In this document: positions 52,229 to 62,440 of the stretch, piece after piece
How positions within the stretch are numbered: position 1 is the first letter of the stretch
How the letters are laid out: every line of letters starts with the position of its first letter
Source: Chthonomonas calidirosea
Lineage (GTDB): Bacteria; Armatimonadota; Fimbriimonadia; Fimbriimonadales; Fimbriimonadaceae
Length of the DNA stretch: 64,000 bases
Assembly: GCA_945882415.1 (NCBI GenBank)
Contig: CAMCWC010000006.1
Span: 1-64,000, forward strand
Direction: 5' to 3'
Notes under the pieces: generated by a model
Database searches by the model: none
Seen by the model: only the letters and a program-made list of their open reading frames with translations
What the model was told of the DNA's origin: nothing
Program-made: the position numbers and the translations under genes

Positions 52229-53260
52229 TTACAGTTTCATACGCCGAACTCGGTTAAATGGATCGCCTTCTCCGCCATTTCCGTCGGCAAGGTACAAGAA
52301 GCCGTTATTTGAGTCGAGGCCGATGCCTTCGATGTAGAAGAAGCGAGCTGCCGTTCCGACCCCTTCGGCATAGCCAGCGGTTCCGTCGCCCGCAATCGTT
52401 TCAACCGTTGAACCATTGATTCGCCGGATGGTGTGGTTCATGGAGTCGGAAACGTAAATCAAGTCGGTTAGCGGATCCCGCTTCACATCCTGCAAGTTAT
52501 TGAAGGTGGCAGCGGTTCGGTTTCCATTTGCCGAACCCACGGCGCCCGTACCTGCGAAGGTCGTTACTACGCCTGACAAGGTCACTCGTCGGATTCGATT
52601 GTTCGACTGATCTGCCACCAGCAGATCTCCGTTTGACATTTGCGTGAGGCCGTACGGTCGATTGAACAGCGCTCCGGTGCCGTTTCCATCGCTAAAGCCT
52701 GCGGTTCCAGGCAGCCCGGCAATCTGGGTGATGGCTCCGGTGGATGGGTTGAGAATGGCGATCGTTTGAATCGTCAAGTTGGCGAGTGCGAGTCGGCCAT
52801 CGGTGAGGGCGGTGATTCCGCGCGGGCGGCCGATGTTCCGCACGACGACGGTAGCGGCACCAGTGGCCTTATTGACGCGCCAAATTGTGCCGGTGTTAGC
52901 GTTCCGTTCACCGGTGTCGTTTGCGTCGGTTTGAACGTAAAGCGTTCCGTCGGGCGCGATCGTCATTCCGAATGGGCGCGAGAAGTTCGCGGCGGAAACG
53001 AGCGTCGTGACTTGTCCATTCCGAATTTTGCGTACGCGGTCGTTGTCGTAATCACTCACGTACACCGAGCCATCGGTGTCTACGGCGACGTTTACGGGGT
53101 TGTTGAAGGTTGCGGTAGCGATGGGGCCATCAACCGCGCCAGACGTGCCGGAACCGGCGACCAATAACGTTTGGAGGGCGACCACCGCATCGGAGTTCCC
53201 CATGCAACCAACGAGAGCGAGGCCTAAACCGCCAACGAATGCCAAGTGCAATCTACGCAT
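52229..53260 (-). CDS. NHL-repeat lipoprotein
   Basis: 343 residues. The signal peptide ends in a lipobox (ALVGCMGN, Cys19), so it is lipid-anchored. Six NHL-type propeller blades follow: FNNPVNVAVDTDGSVYVSDY, NFSRPFGMTIAPDGTLYVQT, FNRPYGLTQMSNGDLLVADQ, FNNLQDVKRDPLTDLIYVSD and FFYIEGIGLDSNNGFLYLAD. Propellers of this kind bind partners or sugars; no catalytic site is evident. The likely promoter is TTGACC with TAAACT just upstream (about 53270-53300). Confidence 0.88.
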   Translation of the reverse strand: MRRLHLAFVGGLGLALVGCMGNSDAVVALQTLLVAGSGTSGAVDGPIATATFNNPVNVAVDTDGSVYVSDYDNDRVRKIRNGQVTTLVSAANFSRPFGMTIAPDGTLYVQTDANDTGERNANTGTIWRVNKATGAATVVVRNIGRPRGITALTDGRLALANLTIQTIAILNPSTGAITQIAGLPGTAGFSDGNGTGALFNRPYGLTQMSNGDLLVADQSNNRIRRVTLSGVVTTFAGTGAVGSANGNRTAATFNNLQDVKRDPLTDLIYVSDSMNHTIRRINGSTVETIAGDGTAGYAEGVGTAARFFYIEGIGLDSNNGFLYLADGNGGEGDPFNRVRRMKL

Positions 53261-53321
53261 TCGCTCAGTTTATAAGCTTATGGCGTCGAGGTCAATCCAG
53301 AAGAATCGAAGCTAAATATTT

Positions 53322-53351
53322 CTGGCCGAACGCGGTGTCGCGTTCGGCCAG
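53322..53351 (-). terminator. Terminator hairpin after the CapD-like gene
   Basis: CTGGCCGAACGC and GCGTTCGGCCAG form a perfect 12-bp stem with a GGTGTC loop, five bases after the stop of the minus-strand gene ending at 53357. An A/T-rich stretch (AAATATTTAG) follows in that direction. Confidence 0.85.
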
Positions 53352-53356
53352 ACGGA

Positions 53357-55234
53357 TCAGGCATTCATTGTGCGCATTGGCGCTGGTGGCAGATTTTTCG
53401 CCCAGGCGAGTTCAAGCAAGAATGCTCGGGCTTGTTCCGGATTTCCGGCGATGCAGATTTCGTCGAGCTTGCCGAGCTGATCTTCCAACCAGGTCCATGG
53501 AATCTCGACGCCTTGGTCGGCAACCCAGATTTTCGGATGGCGACTGGCGGTGACCTTTTCGTTGGCGAAGTAGAGCTCTTCGTGCATCTTTTCGCCGGGG
53601 CGCATTCCGACCGTCTTGATCTCGATGTCCTGCTCGGGGACCAAGCCGTGCATTCGAATGATGTCCTTGATCAGGTCCGCGATCTTGACCGGTTCGCCCA
53701 TGTCGAGAACGAAGATTTCTCCGTTTCGGCCCATCGATCCGGCTTGCAGAATCAACTGCGCGGCTTCGGGGATGGTCATGAAGTACCGAGTCATTTCGGC
53801 GTGGGTGATGGTGACGGGGCCGCCGCCAGCGATCTGCTTACAGATCAGTGGGACCAAGCTTCCTCGGCTTCCGAGAACGTTTCCGAATCGGACAACCGCG
53901 AATTCAACATCGGAGACTCGGCTGCGAGCGCAAACGATCATTTCGGCAACACGCTTAGTTGCACCCATGACGTTTGCAGGCTTAACTGCCTTGTCCGTTG
54001 ATACGAGGATGAACTTCTTAACGTGGGCTTCAACCGCTTTGTTAAGAACGTTGAGGGTTCCGAAGACGTTGTTGCGAATCGCTTCGATCGGCGAGTCCTC
54101 CATCAGCGGCACGTGCTTGTGCGCGGCGGCGTGGAAGATGACGCCCGGGTTGTACTTCTTGATGGCGTTGCCGATGGAGATCGGATCGCGAACGTCGGCG
54201 ATGACCGCGGCTGGTCGAACCGGGGTTCGGTGCTTAAGCTCCTGCTCGATCTCGAAGATGGAGCCTTCGCCTTTTCCGAGGAGGATCAGGCTGGCCGGGC
54301 TGAAGCTGGCGACTTGTCGCGCAACTTCGGAGCCAATGCTGCCGCCGCCGCCAGTGATCATCACGCGCTCTCCGGCGAGGAAGCTGAGGCCGTCCTCTTG
54401 GATCACCCCGATCTGGTCGCGGCGGAGTAGATCGTTCGGGTCGATGTTTCGAATTGTGCTGAGATCCGGCTTGCCGGAGACCAAAGACGAGAACGAAGGA
54501 ACGAGCTTGACGCGGGCTCGGGTCTTCGAGCAGATGTCGAAGATGCGGCGAAGCTCAGCCGGACCGAGGTCGGGCAAGGCGATCAAAATTTCAGTGACTT
54601 CGGCTTCCGCAACAATTGCAGGAATTTCGTTGACGGTGCCGTAAACCTTTAGGCCGTGAACGGTGGAGCCGGTTAGCGTTGGGTCTTCGTCGACGTATCC
54701 AACAACGCTAACGGCTCGTACTTGGCGTACGAGCTCACGGAAAACGGATTCGCCGGCGTCGTTTGCGCCGACGATCAAAATTCGGCGGGCCGGAACACCC
54801 TGCATATCTTTGGCGCTGACCCGGTTTTGGTCAATTCGGCGCAGCAACCGCCAGCCACCGAGGAAGGTGAGCGTCATGAACATGAACAGCAACGGCATGG
54901 ACCAGCCTTCGAACCATTCAAGGTTCCGGAGCCGCTGTTCGTTCAAGCGAGCAAAGAAGCCAAGAGCGAGGGCTACCGAACCGATGGATCGGATGTCGAA
55001 GACGCCCATGTACTTGGGCTGAATCACCCAAAGGCGCTTCCACCCTAGAATCACCGCGCTCAACACGCCGATGACTAGGATACGATCGCGGAGAAGATCT
55101 CCGGCAATTTTGTCCTCCGAAACGAACCGGACCAAGAAGCTGAAGACGAAGGCACCGAGAATCAGCGTCCAGTCAATTAGAAAGACGAGCCTGGCCCTGG
55201 CTCTTAGTTGTCGCGCAATAAGTCCTGCAGACAT
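53357..55234 (-). CDS. CapD/FlaA1-type nucleotide-sugar 4,6-dehydratase with membrane domain
   Basis: 625 residues from ATG 55234. Four N-terminal hydrophobic helices and a CoA-binding-like Rossmann domain (RRILIVGANDAGESVFRELV) precede the SDR domain: ERVMITGGGGSIGSEVARQV, VIFHAAAHKHVPLMEDSP, STDKAVKPANVMGATKRVAE, FGNVLGSRGSLVPL and TRYFMTIPEAAQLILQAG. It makes UDP-4-keto-6-deoxy-HexNAc sugars for polysaccharide or glycoprotein. The MGxxK active site (Met in place of Tyr) is normal for this type. Companion genes for the same pathway lie at 61.9-64 kb. Confidence 0.93.
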   Translation of the reverse strand: MSAGLIARQLRARARLVFLIDWTLILGAFVFSFLVRFVSEDKIAGDLLRDRILVIGVLSAVILGWKRLWVIQPKYMGVFDIRSIGSVALALGFFARLNEQRLRNLEWFEGWSMPLLFMFMTLTFLGGWRLLRRIDQNRVSAKDMQGVPARRILIVGANDAGESVFRELVRQVRAVSVVGYVDEDPTLTGSTVHGLKVYGTVNEIPAIVAEAEVTEILIALPDLGPAELRRIFDICSKTRARVKLVPSFSSLVSGKPDLSTIRNIDPNDLLRRDQIGVIQEDGLSFLAGERVMITGGGGSIGSEVARQVASFSPASLILLGKGEGSIFEIEQELKHRTPVRPAAVIADVRDPISIGNAIKKYNPGVIFHAAAHKHVPLMEDSPIEAIRNNVFGTLNVLNKAVEAHVKKFILVSTDKAVKPANVMGATKRVAEMIVCARSRVSDVEFAVVRFGNVLGSRGSLVPLICKQIAGGGPVTITHAEMTRYFMTIPEAAQLILQAGSMGRNGEIFVLDMGEPVKIADLIKDIIRMHGLVPEQDIEIKTVGMRPGEKMHEELYFANEKVTASRHPKIWVADQGVEIPWTWLEDQLGKLDEICIAGNPEQARAFLLELAWAKNLPPAPMRTMNA

Positions 55235-55466
55235 TTTTATCCCCAAAGGAAGCCCTAGTCTATCTAGGAATTGTTAAGAAAACGCAAAATTTCTTGAAGA
55301 ATTGCTCAGCAAAACGGCAGAAACCTACTCAATCCGGCAAATTCTGCAGATCGGCTGGTATGGAAAAGCAACTAAGGATGAAATTGAGATGGACCCAATC
55401 ATAAGGATTGCCAGAAGACTCCGGGCCGGATCACGCCATCATTAGGTTGACGACGCAACGAACGAA

Positions 55467-56003
55467 ATGGGCAAAGGGCGCTTTATCAAATCGGCAGAAA
55501 GAGCCTGCAGTTCTAAGGCAAAGTACGATTCAGCCGAGGAAGCGGAGACCGCCTCCGAAAGGCGGTACGGGTCTTACCGCTGCCCAGTTTGTCATCACTT
55601 TCATCTTACAAGCCGAGCCATTCCCGCCAGGCCAGCTCCATCGAATTCATCTGAACCAGCCAGGCCGAAACTTGCCGAGCTCGATTGGTCAGCTTTGCAG
55701 AACCCTAGGGCGAAGCGACCGCCAAGCCAGCGAACCGGACCAGAGCCCGTTGTGGTTGTCGAGACTGCACCAAAGATCCCAGTTGAACCGAAATCGGACT
55801 GGCGGGCAGCAGTGGTTTTGCGTGCTCCAGGCAAAGATCATCGAGCCTTGCTCAATCTAGATGGCCGGATGGTTAAGTCGACTCGTTGCGATCGAGAATT
55901 GCGATTGGTGATGGGTCAGGCGGTTTGGGTTACGGGTTCGCCGCATCCGACGATTGTCTCGGTGCGGACGCAGGCATCCGAATCTCCCGAACCGGATAGC
56001 TGA
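55467..56003 (+). CDS. Zinc-ribbon-like small protein
   Basis: 178 residues. The N-terminal ~50 residues, KYDSAEEAETASERRYGSYR then CPVCHHFHLTSR, resemble short phage- and plasmid-borne proteins with a CPxCxxxH ribbon. A Pro-rich middle and a basic OB-like C-terminus follow (WRAAVVLRAPGKDHRALLNL). It could bind nucleic acid. The last 74 bases overlap the 3' end of the convergent mscS gene. A 55-codon alternative frame at the start is rejected. Confidence 0.65.
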   Translation: MGKGRFIKSAERACSSKAKYDSAEEAETASERRYGSYRCPVCHHFHLTSRAIPARPAPSNSSEPARPKLAELDWSALQNPRAKRPPSQRTGPEPVVVVETAPKIPVEPKSDWRAAVVLRAPGKDHRALLNLDGRMVKSTRCDRELRLVMGQAVWVTGSPHPTIVSVRTQASESPEPDS

Positions 56004-57003
56004 TCTCGATCCCTTCCTCCCGAAATCGCTGGTGTAGCGCCTTGATGTACTCATGCTTGAGGAGGAAGCTCGCGTCGAAGTCGTTGGCGCGAAGGATGAT
56101 GGTGAAAAGAATGTTGGAATCGCCGAAGGTTTTGTAACGCACCAGGGGCTCAAACTCCGGGTCGCCACCCTCAATCGTGCTTGAAACTTCCTTTGCGACG
56201 GCAGTGCAGACGGCCTCCACATGGGCAAGGTCGCTGGAGTACGACACCCCGCAATCCACATAAACCCGCGCGCCGTTGTCGGGATAGTAATTGTTGGTGA
56301 GAATCGATGTCGCGAGCTTGCTGTTCGGAATGATGATCACGCTTTCCGAAAATGGCTTGATTCGCGTACTGCGCCAGCCGACCGATTCCACGAAACCCTC
56401 GACTCCACCATCCATGCGCACATAGTCGCCAGGTCGGAGCGGCTTGTCGATGGTGAGCGTGATCCCGGCGAAATAGTTGCCCAGGGTGTCCTGGAGCGCA
56501 AGGGCAACGGCAATTCCGATGACGCCGAGGCTTGCGAGCAGCGGACCGACGTCAACTTTGAAGAGACTCAGTACGGTGACCCCGGCGATGCCAAAGATAA
56601 GGGCCGCCGAAATCTTCGTCAGCAGGCTGCGGGCGCTGGCGTCGAGGGACGGCGGTGCAAGTTCGATCGCGCGATGCACTGCACGGTGAACCGCCATGAA
56701 CCCAACGATGGTCGCGAACGACTTGATCCAAATGTCGACGGTAGCCCAGTCCAGTTGCCTCGCAAAGGGTTCGTCCAGCGCGCGAAGCTGTAGGGTCAGC
56801 ACGTAAGCCGACAGCACTGCACCCATCACAAACGCATATTTGCGAAGCGTCCACGGGAGGGTGTCCTCCTTACGACGGTCGTATCGTCGAGCAAGCCCTT
56901 TTGCCAAAAGGGGCAAAACAACTCGACCGGCCAGGAACCCGAGTGCAACCGGCAGCAAGCTCCATCCGATCATCGCTAGAACCGCGTTGACTTCAAAGGG
57001 CAT
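55930..57003 (-). CDS. MscS-family small-conductance mechanosensitive channel
   Basis: 357 residues. Several N-terminal helices precede the conserved pore helix and beta domain: LLASLGVIGIAVALALQDTL, GNYFAGITLTIDKPLRPGDYV, GFVESVGWRSTRIKPF and VIIIPNSKLATSILTNNY, then the C-terminal alpha/beta part. Opens under membrane tension to release solutes on osmotic downshock. It overlaps the zinc-ribbon-like gene by 74 bases at their 3' ends, in antisense. Confidence 0.93.
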   Translation of the reverse strand: MPFEVNAVLAMIGWSLLPVALGFLAGRVVLPLLAKGLARRYDRRKEDTLPWTLRKYAFVMGAVLSAYVLTLQLRALDEPFARQLDWATVDIWIKSFATIVGFMAVHRAVHRAIELAPPSLDASARSLLTKISAALIFGIAGVTVLSLFKVDVGPLLASLGVIGIAVALALQDTLGNYFAGITLTIDKPLRPGDYVRMDGGVEGFVESVGWRSTRIKPFSESVIIIPNSKLATSILTNNYYPDNGARVYVDCGVSYSSDLAHVEAVCTAVAKEVSSTIEGGDPEFEPLVRYKTFGDSNILFTIILRANDFDASFLLKHEYIKALHQRFREEGIEISYPVREIRMPASAPRQSSDAANP

Positions 57004-57075
57004 GCTTTATTATGCGAGCCGGGTTATGCTTGCCTCGGCTTCGGCGCGTTCGCTGGATTCAGGTATCCCTAGCCA

Positions 57076-57674
<599 letters not shown>

Positions 57675-57678
<4 letters not shown>

Positions 57679-58964
57679 ACGTCGTTCGATTTATTGAAAC
57701 CAAGCGCGATGGTCGCGCTCACACAAAAGCGGAATTGGCCGAGTTCTGTCGGCTCGTCGGCAAGAGCGCGATTCCGGACTATCAAGTTTCGGCGTGGCTG
57801 ATGGCGGCGTTTTTGAATCCACTTTCCGACGAAGAGGCGGCTTGGCTGACCGAAGGAATGGCGGACAGCGGAGAGCGGCTGGACTTGACCGGTTTGCCCG
57901 AGCCATGGGTCGACAAGCACAGCACCGGCGGCGTCGGTGACAAAACGACTTTGGTCGTTGTGCCGATGCTGGCGGCTTGCGGATTGACCATCGTTAAAAT
58001 GAGCGGTCGTGGGCTCGGAATCACTGGCGGCACCATTGATAAGCTCGAAAGTGTTCCAGGCTTCCGGACCGACCTTAGCCCGGCGGAGTTGAAGGCGCAG
58101 GCCATGGCGGTCGGAATCGGGCTCGGTGGACAGACGGCGAACCTTGCTCCCGCCGACAAGCACCTGTATGCATTGAGGGACGTAACGGGAACCACGGCGA
58201 GCATGCCGCTGATGGCAAGCAGCATTCTCAGCAAGAAGGTCGCCGGCGGAGCGAAGTACGTGGTGCTGGATGTGAAGGCCGGTCGAGGTGCCTTTATGAC
58301 CACCGAAGACGGTGCCCGGGAGCTGGCAAAGCTTCTGGTCCGAATCGGTGAAGGGGCGGGTCTCCACACGACCGCGCTCATCAGCGACATGGATGTTCCG
58401 CTCGGCTCGGCGGTCGGAAACGCCGTCGAAGTGCGAGAAGCCTGGGATGTGCTGACCGGAAAGGATCTGATTGGCCCCGTAAAGCGCTTCAGAGAGCTGT
58501 GCGTCACCCTCACCGCGCATGTGCTGACCGTTGTGGGGGAAGACCCGGAAACCGCGCAGAAACGAGCCGAGGCCTGCCTCACGAGTGGTGCCGCCTGGGA
58601 AAAGGCGGAGCGATGGCTGATCGCCCAAGGGGCAGAGCGGCATTTGCTACTGCCAGTTGCACCGGACATTTTCAGCGTTAACGCCGCAGATGCGGGATGG
58701 GTGGCAGACATTCACCCCGTTCAGATTTCTCAACTCGTGCTCGATCTTGGCGGCGGACGGAAGACGAAATCCGATCAGATTGATCACCGAGTAGGCATTG
58801 AGCTGTTGGCTTCGGTCGGCGATCAGGTGGCGAAGGGTCAGCCACTCCTACGCGTTCATGCCGCCACTCCCGACGCGGCAGAAAACGCTGCGGCTGGCGC
58901 GTTGGCCGCCATCTCATTTAGCTCGGAACCGGTCGCGCCCCGTGCGGTAATCCGGCCGAGTTAG
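57675..58964 (+). CDS. Pyrimidine-nucleoside (thymidine) phosphorylase
   Basis: 429 residues. It starts RFIETKRDGRAHTKAELAEF and carries the phosphate and substrate site WVDKHSTGGVGDKTTLVVVP with KMSGRGLGITGGTIDKLESV. SIMSKK-like SSILSKKVAGGAKYVVLDVK and the C-terminal DHRVGIELLASVGDQVAKGQ lobe follow. Splits thymidine or uridine with phosphate during salvage. It belongs to the same fold family as TrpD, but the sequence is clearly the Pdp/DeoA branch. ATG overlaps the glutaminase stop, so the two are coupled. Confidence 0.94.
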
Positions 58965-59458
58965 TTTTTGCCTAGCTTAGGGAATCGCTTTTTCTCAACC
59001 CAAGCGCCCTTCGGTCCGGTCGGGGTTTCGATCACGACTTCACCCTCAACTCGGGGTACGGCAAAGAAGGCGAACGGACGAGCTAGAACGGAGGTGCTCC
59101 CGGTGACGAATCGGATCCGGATGAGCGCGTTTTTGCCTTTCGCCCGGCCGCTTTCGTAAATATAATCGCCGGTCGGGTAGGTCTCGCCGCCGGTCAAGGC
59201 AACGATCATCACGTTCTCGAAATCGAATACGGGAGGCGTCGGGATGGCGGTATTTGGCAGTCCTCCACCCATGTGACTTGCCCAAAGGGAAGCCCAGCCT
59301 TGGCGGTCGCGGATGACCATGATGTCCGGCCCGGTGGCAAAGGAATTCTGTCCGCGCATCACGTCAAGCGCGGGCAACGGAGTGATCTTCTTGTCCTCAA
59401 TCGGAACACCGACGGCGATTGTCATTGCCATCCAGATCGGGATCCAGTAAGTAGTCAT
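58961..59458 (-). CDS. Secreted PrcB-C-like protein
   Basis: 165 residues. A short hydrophobic start (YWIPIWMAMTIAVGVP) may be a signal. The body has MVIRDRQGWASLWASH, VFDFENVMIVALTGGETYPT and FVTGSTSVLARPFAFFAVP, the pattern of PrcB C-terminal-like domains that accompany proteases in some spirochaetes. The assignment is by motif shape only. It overlaps the phosphorylase stop by four bases in convergent orientation and lies 57 bases from the AAA ATPase gene. Confidence 0.6.
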   Translation of the reverse strand: MTTYWIPIWMAMTIAVGVPIEDKKITPLPALDVMRGQNSFATGPDIMVIRDRQGWASLWASHMGGGLPNTAIPTPPVFDFENVMIVALTGGETYPTGDYIYESGRAKGKNALIRIRFVTGSTSVLARPFAFFAVPRVEGEVVIETPTGPKGAWVEKKRFPKLGKN

Positions 59459-59515
59459 GTCTCTATAGACGATGATTTTCCTTACCGGGTCCCAATCTTC
59501 CGAGCGAAGGTGGGC

Positions 59516-61180
59516 CTAAACGATCGCCTTTCGGCTGATTTCTTCGCCGCGATTTCGACCAACCGGCTTCACGCTCACGACATTTTCTGGATTCAGGTCG
59601 AGCAATTGAAGCCAATCGTCCACCGCATCGCTCTTCGGGAAGATCTCGTTTTCCTTGAACTCGGTCTTGATCGCGCCAAACAAATCTTCCTGAGAGATGC
59701 CATGAGGATCTTTAGGCGATTGAATCGCCCGCCGAATGGCGGACTCCTTGGCTCGGTCCACGATGCTCTTGATCAGCGCACCGGAGATCATGTCCCGGAA
59801 GTACAGCGTCTGCGATGAGCCCGTTCGGAGGAAGACTTTCAGGAACTCGTTTTCCGCATCGCTTCGCCAAAGCTGTTCGATGCTGTTCTCGATGAGTTCT
59901 TTTCGCGCGCAATCGACCTCACCGTTCCACTTCGCGAGAAGCTCGGCGTCGTAAGGCAGGTTTGGCGTGAGATAGATTCCGAGGATGCTTTCGGCTGCCG
60001 CTCGATCTGGGCGAGTGACCTTCACCTTACGGTCGATTCGGCCCGGTCGGAGTACGGCCGGGTCGATGTAGTCGGGTCGGTTGCTGGTCAGCATCAGAAC
60101 CACGTTGTCGAGGGACTGCATTCCGTCCAGCTCGGCGCAGAACTGCGGGACGACGGTGTTGCTGATGTTTAGATACCGTCCGCTGGAGCGCGTTCGAAGG
60201 ACGGCCTCAGCTTCATCCATGAAAATGAAGACCAGTCGTCCTTCTTTCGCCTTCTCGCGGGCGGTTTTGAAGATTTCGCGCACCATGCGCTCGGTTTCTC
60301 CAAGCCACATGTTGAGGATCTTCGGACCAGAGATGGTCATGAAGTACTCCTTGACCGGATGCCCAACCTGCTTTTCGTACTCTCGGGTCAGGTTGTAGGC
60401 GGTTGCCTTTCCGATGAGGGTTTTGCCGCAGCCAGGAGGGCCGTAGAGCAGGATTCCCTTGATCGGTTTCTGGTCATAGGCCGCAAAGATTTCTGGGTGA
60501 AGAAGCGGCTCTTCGATGGTTTCTCGAATGACTTGGATGGCTTCCTTTTGACCGCCGACCTTGTTCCAGGGCAGAACTGGCACTTCTTCGAGGAAGTAGT
60601 CTCGAGATTCCTGCTTCTCAAAATGCTCGACCGCAAAGCGCCCTGAGCTGTCGAGCCGGACTTCGTCGCCGGCGGTGATTTTTGCCTCCGTCAGCGTCGC
60701 CGCTCGGAATACGAGTCGTCCATCGCTGCCGGGCGTATCGTTGCCGATCCGAATCCTGAGGTCGTCCAGGATCGCGGCGACCTTAACGAGCCCGCCAGAT
60801 TGTCCGGGCGGCAAAATGCCGACGATGGCAAAGGCGTCGTTCACGCGGACTCGGGTGCCGGGAAGCAGAGCCTCGCGCTTGATTTTGTCGTCCACCATGC
60901 TCACGTACTCGGTGTCTCCGAGCGAGATGAGGGCGTATTGCTCGGTGTCTTCGTGCCAGCCGACAAACACGCCGATGCGATTGGCCGGAGCGGTGAGCTT
61001 TTGGTACGCAGCTTCGTATTCGGCCAGTAGCGCCTCGCGCTCTTCTTGTCCACGGGCTTCGGATTCAATTTCCGTGCGGAGGGCGGCAAGGTAGTTCTGC
61101 AATCGCGCGTTATCTTTCGGCGCAGATTCAACAACTTTATCGAGAATTTGGAGGGAGCGGGACCGCTCTTCCGGAGTCAT
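59516..61180 (-). CDS. Mpa/ARC-like proteasomal AAA ATPase
   Basis: 554 residues. An N-terminal coiled coil (1-60) and OB domains (about 66-190, IGVFVGWHEDTEQYALISLG) precede the AAA module. Walker A is GPPGCGKT at 247-254, the pore-loop region is GPKILNMWLGETER, Walker B is IFMDEAEAVL with Asp322/Glu323, and the sensor and Arg fingers follow (TSNRPDYIDPAVLRPGR). This is the order of Mpa/ARC unfoldases that feed the bacterial proteasome. The C-terminus is RGEEISRKAIV rather than the GQYL-type docking tail. No proteasome, Pup or ligase gene is in the window. Confidence 0.9.
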   Translation of the reverse strand: MTPEERSRSLQILDKVVESAPKDNARLQNYLAALRTEIESEARGQEEREALLAEYEAAYQKLTAPANRIGVFVGWHEDTEQYALISLGDTEYVSMVDDKIKREALLPGTRVRVNDAFAIVGILPPGQSGGLVKVAAILDDLRIRIGNDTPGSDGRLVFRAATLTEAKITAGDEVRLDSSGRFAVEHFEKQESRDYFLEEVPVLPWNKVGGQKEAIQVIRETIEEPLLHPEIFAAYDQKPIKGILLYGPPGCGKTLIGKATAYNLTREYEKQVGHPVKEYFMTISGPKILNMWLGETERMVREIFKTAREKAKEGRLVFIFMDEAEAVLRTRSSGRYLNISNTVVPQFCAELDGMQSLDNVVLMLTSNRPDYIDPAVLRPGRIDRKVKVTRPDRAAAESILGIYLTPNLPYDAELLAKWNGEVDCARKELIENSIEQLWRSDAENEFLKVFLRTGSSQTLYFRDMISGALIKSIVDRAKESAIRRAIQSPKDPHGISQEDLFGAIKTEFKENEIFPKSDAVDDWLQLLDLNPENVVSVKPVGRNRGEEISRKAIV

Positions 61181-61244
61181 GCCTCATCCTACGTTGGAAT
61201 TCGCTCTGAATGCCACATGCATGAGTCCGATTCGGTGATGGAAA

Positions 61245-61835
61245 ATGCAAACCATGTACGAGAATCGCGAAGACCTTCTGATCCATGCTTGGCACGAGTG
61301 TGGCGAAGCCCTCAAAGATCGCGGGCACCTGTTTCGAACCTTTTCTCTAGCAACGATTCGGGATGGTCAGCCAGAGCTTCGGACCGTTGTTCTTCGTCGG
61401 GTAAACGCGGAACGCTGGACCCTCGGCTTCAACGCGGATGTTCGTTCGCCAAAGGTCGGTGAAATCCAGGCAGAACCCCGCGTGTCGGGTTTGTTCTATT
61501 CGCAGCCGCACGGGTTCCAGATTCGATTTCGAGGCACTGCAGTCGCTCACCATCAGGACGACGTTGCCCAAGATGCCTGGGACAAGACCCCTCTCTTGGG
61601 ACGCCGGGTGTACCTCTCGCCGGCTGGCCCGAGCGAACGTTCCGAAATCTACCAATCCAACATTCCGCCCGAGCTGATTGACCGTGAACCAAATGAGGAA
61701 GAATCCGTCGCGGGATATGCCAATTTTGTGGCGGTCGAGATTCAAGTTGAATCGCTCGACATCCTTTCGTTGGCGTTCGATGGCAATCGCCGAGCCGAAT
61801 TCACGCGTGACTCCTCTGTTTGGCTATTGCCTTAA
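61245..61835 (+). CDS. Pyridoxamine 5'-phosphate oxidase-family flavoprotein
   Basis: 196 residues of the split-barrel flavin fold: FRTFSLATIRDGQPELRTVVLRRV, LGFNADVRSPKVGEI, RVSGLFYSQPHGFQIRFRGT and GYANFVAVEIQVESLDILSL. Closest in style to the Alr4036-like branch, which binds FMN but is not proven to oxidise pyridoxamine phosphate. Cytoplasmic. It is divergent from the Mpa-like gene, with a 64-base gap that must hold both promoters. Confidence 0.85.
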   Translation: MQTMYENREDLLIHAWHECGEALKDRGHLFRTFSLATIRDGQPELRTVVLRRVNAERWTLGFNADVRSPKVGEIQAEPRVSGLFYSQPHGFQIRFRGTAVAHHQDDVAQDAWDKTPLLGRRVYLSPAGPSERSEIYQSNIPPELIDREPNEEESVAGYANFVAVEIQVESLDILSLAFDGNRRAEFTRDSSVWLLP

Positions 61836-61876
61836 CGATCACTGAACTAGTTCAGGTGGTATCACTGACACCGCAA

Positions 61877-62440
61877 ATGGAAGTCGCGAAAGAGCTTCAC
61901 GTTGTCGGTTCGGGCGGGCACGGGCGGGTTGTCGCCTCGGCAGCGCTGGCCCTGGGCTGGAAGGTCGTGGCCTTTTGGGACGATCGGGAATCTGCCATTG
62001 GCACCGAAGTGCTCGGAATTCCGGTTCGCGGACCAATTGCCGGATTAGCCGAAGTCCGCGGCTATGCGAACTTTGCAGTCGGAAACAATCTCGCCCGAAT
62101 GCGTTGGAGCGAAGAGTTTTCTCACCTTGAGTTCCCCGTAATTCAACATCCGTTCTCCTTTGTTGACCCGAACGCGACGATTCTGGAAGGGACATTCGTA
62201 AGCGCGGGCGCGGTCGTCATGGTCGCGGCGCAAGTCGGGCGGCACTGCATCGTCAATACGAACTCGGCAGTTGACCACGACGTGGTGGTCGGAGATTTCG
62301 TCCACGTCGGGCCTGGGGTCGCCCTTGCCGGGGGCGTGAAGGTCGGCGACCGAATACACTTAGACACCGGCGCCTCGGTGCCGTACGGAAAAATCGTTCC
62401 CAGCGATACCGTGGTTCCTGCGGGATCAACTTTCTTATGA
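61877..62440 (+). CDS. NeuD/PglD-like sugar O- or N-acyltransferase
   Basis: 187 residues from ATG 61877, which fits the family N-terminus EVAKELHVVGSGGHGRVVASAALALGW. A Rossmann-like start is followed by a left-handed beta helix: GTFVSAGAVVMVAAQVGRHCIVN, TNSAVDHDVVVGDFVHVGPG and VALAGGVKVGDRIHLDTGASV. The His in VDHDV is the usual catalytic base. It acetylates an amino sugar in cell-surface glycan synthesis. The stop overlaps the following start (ATGA). Confidence 0.9.
   Translation: MEVAKELHVVGSGGHGRVVASAALALGWKVVAFWDDRESAIGTEVLGIPVRGPIAGLAEVRGYANFAVGNNLARMRWSEEFSHLEFPVIQHPFSFVDPNATILEGTFVSAGAVVMVAAQVGRHCIVNTNSAVDHDVVVGDFVHVGPGVALAGGVKVGDRIHLDTGASVPYGKIVPSDTVVPAGSTFL

Noticed and set aside
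53616-54644. 342-codon plus-strand frame antisense to the CapD-like gene
   Set aside because: Low-complexity Arg/Ser/Thr shadow of a well-supported dehydratase.
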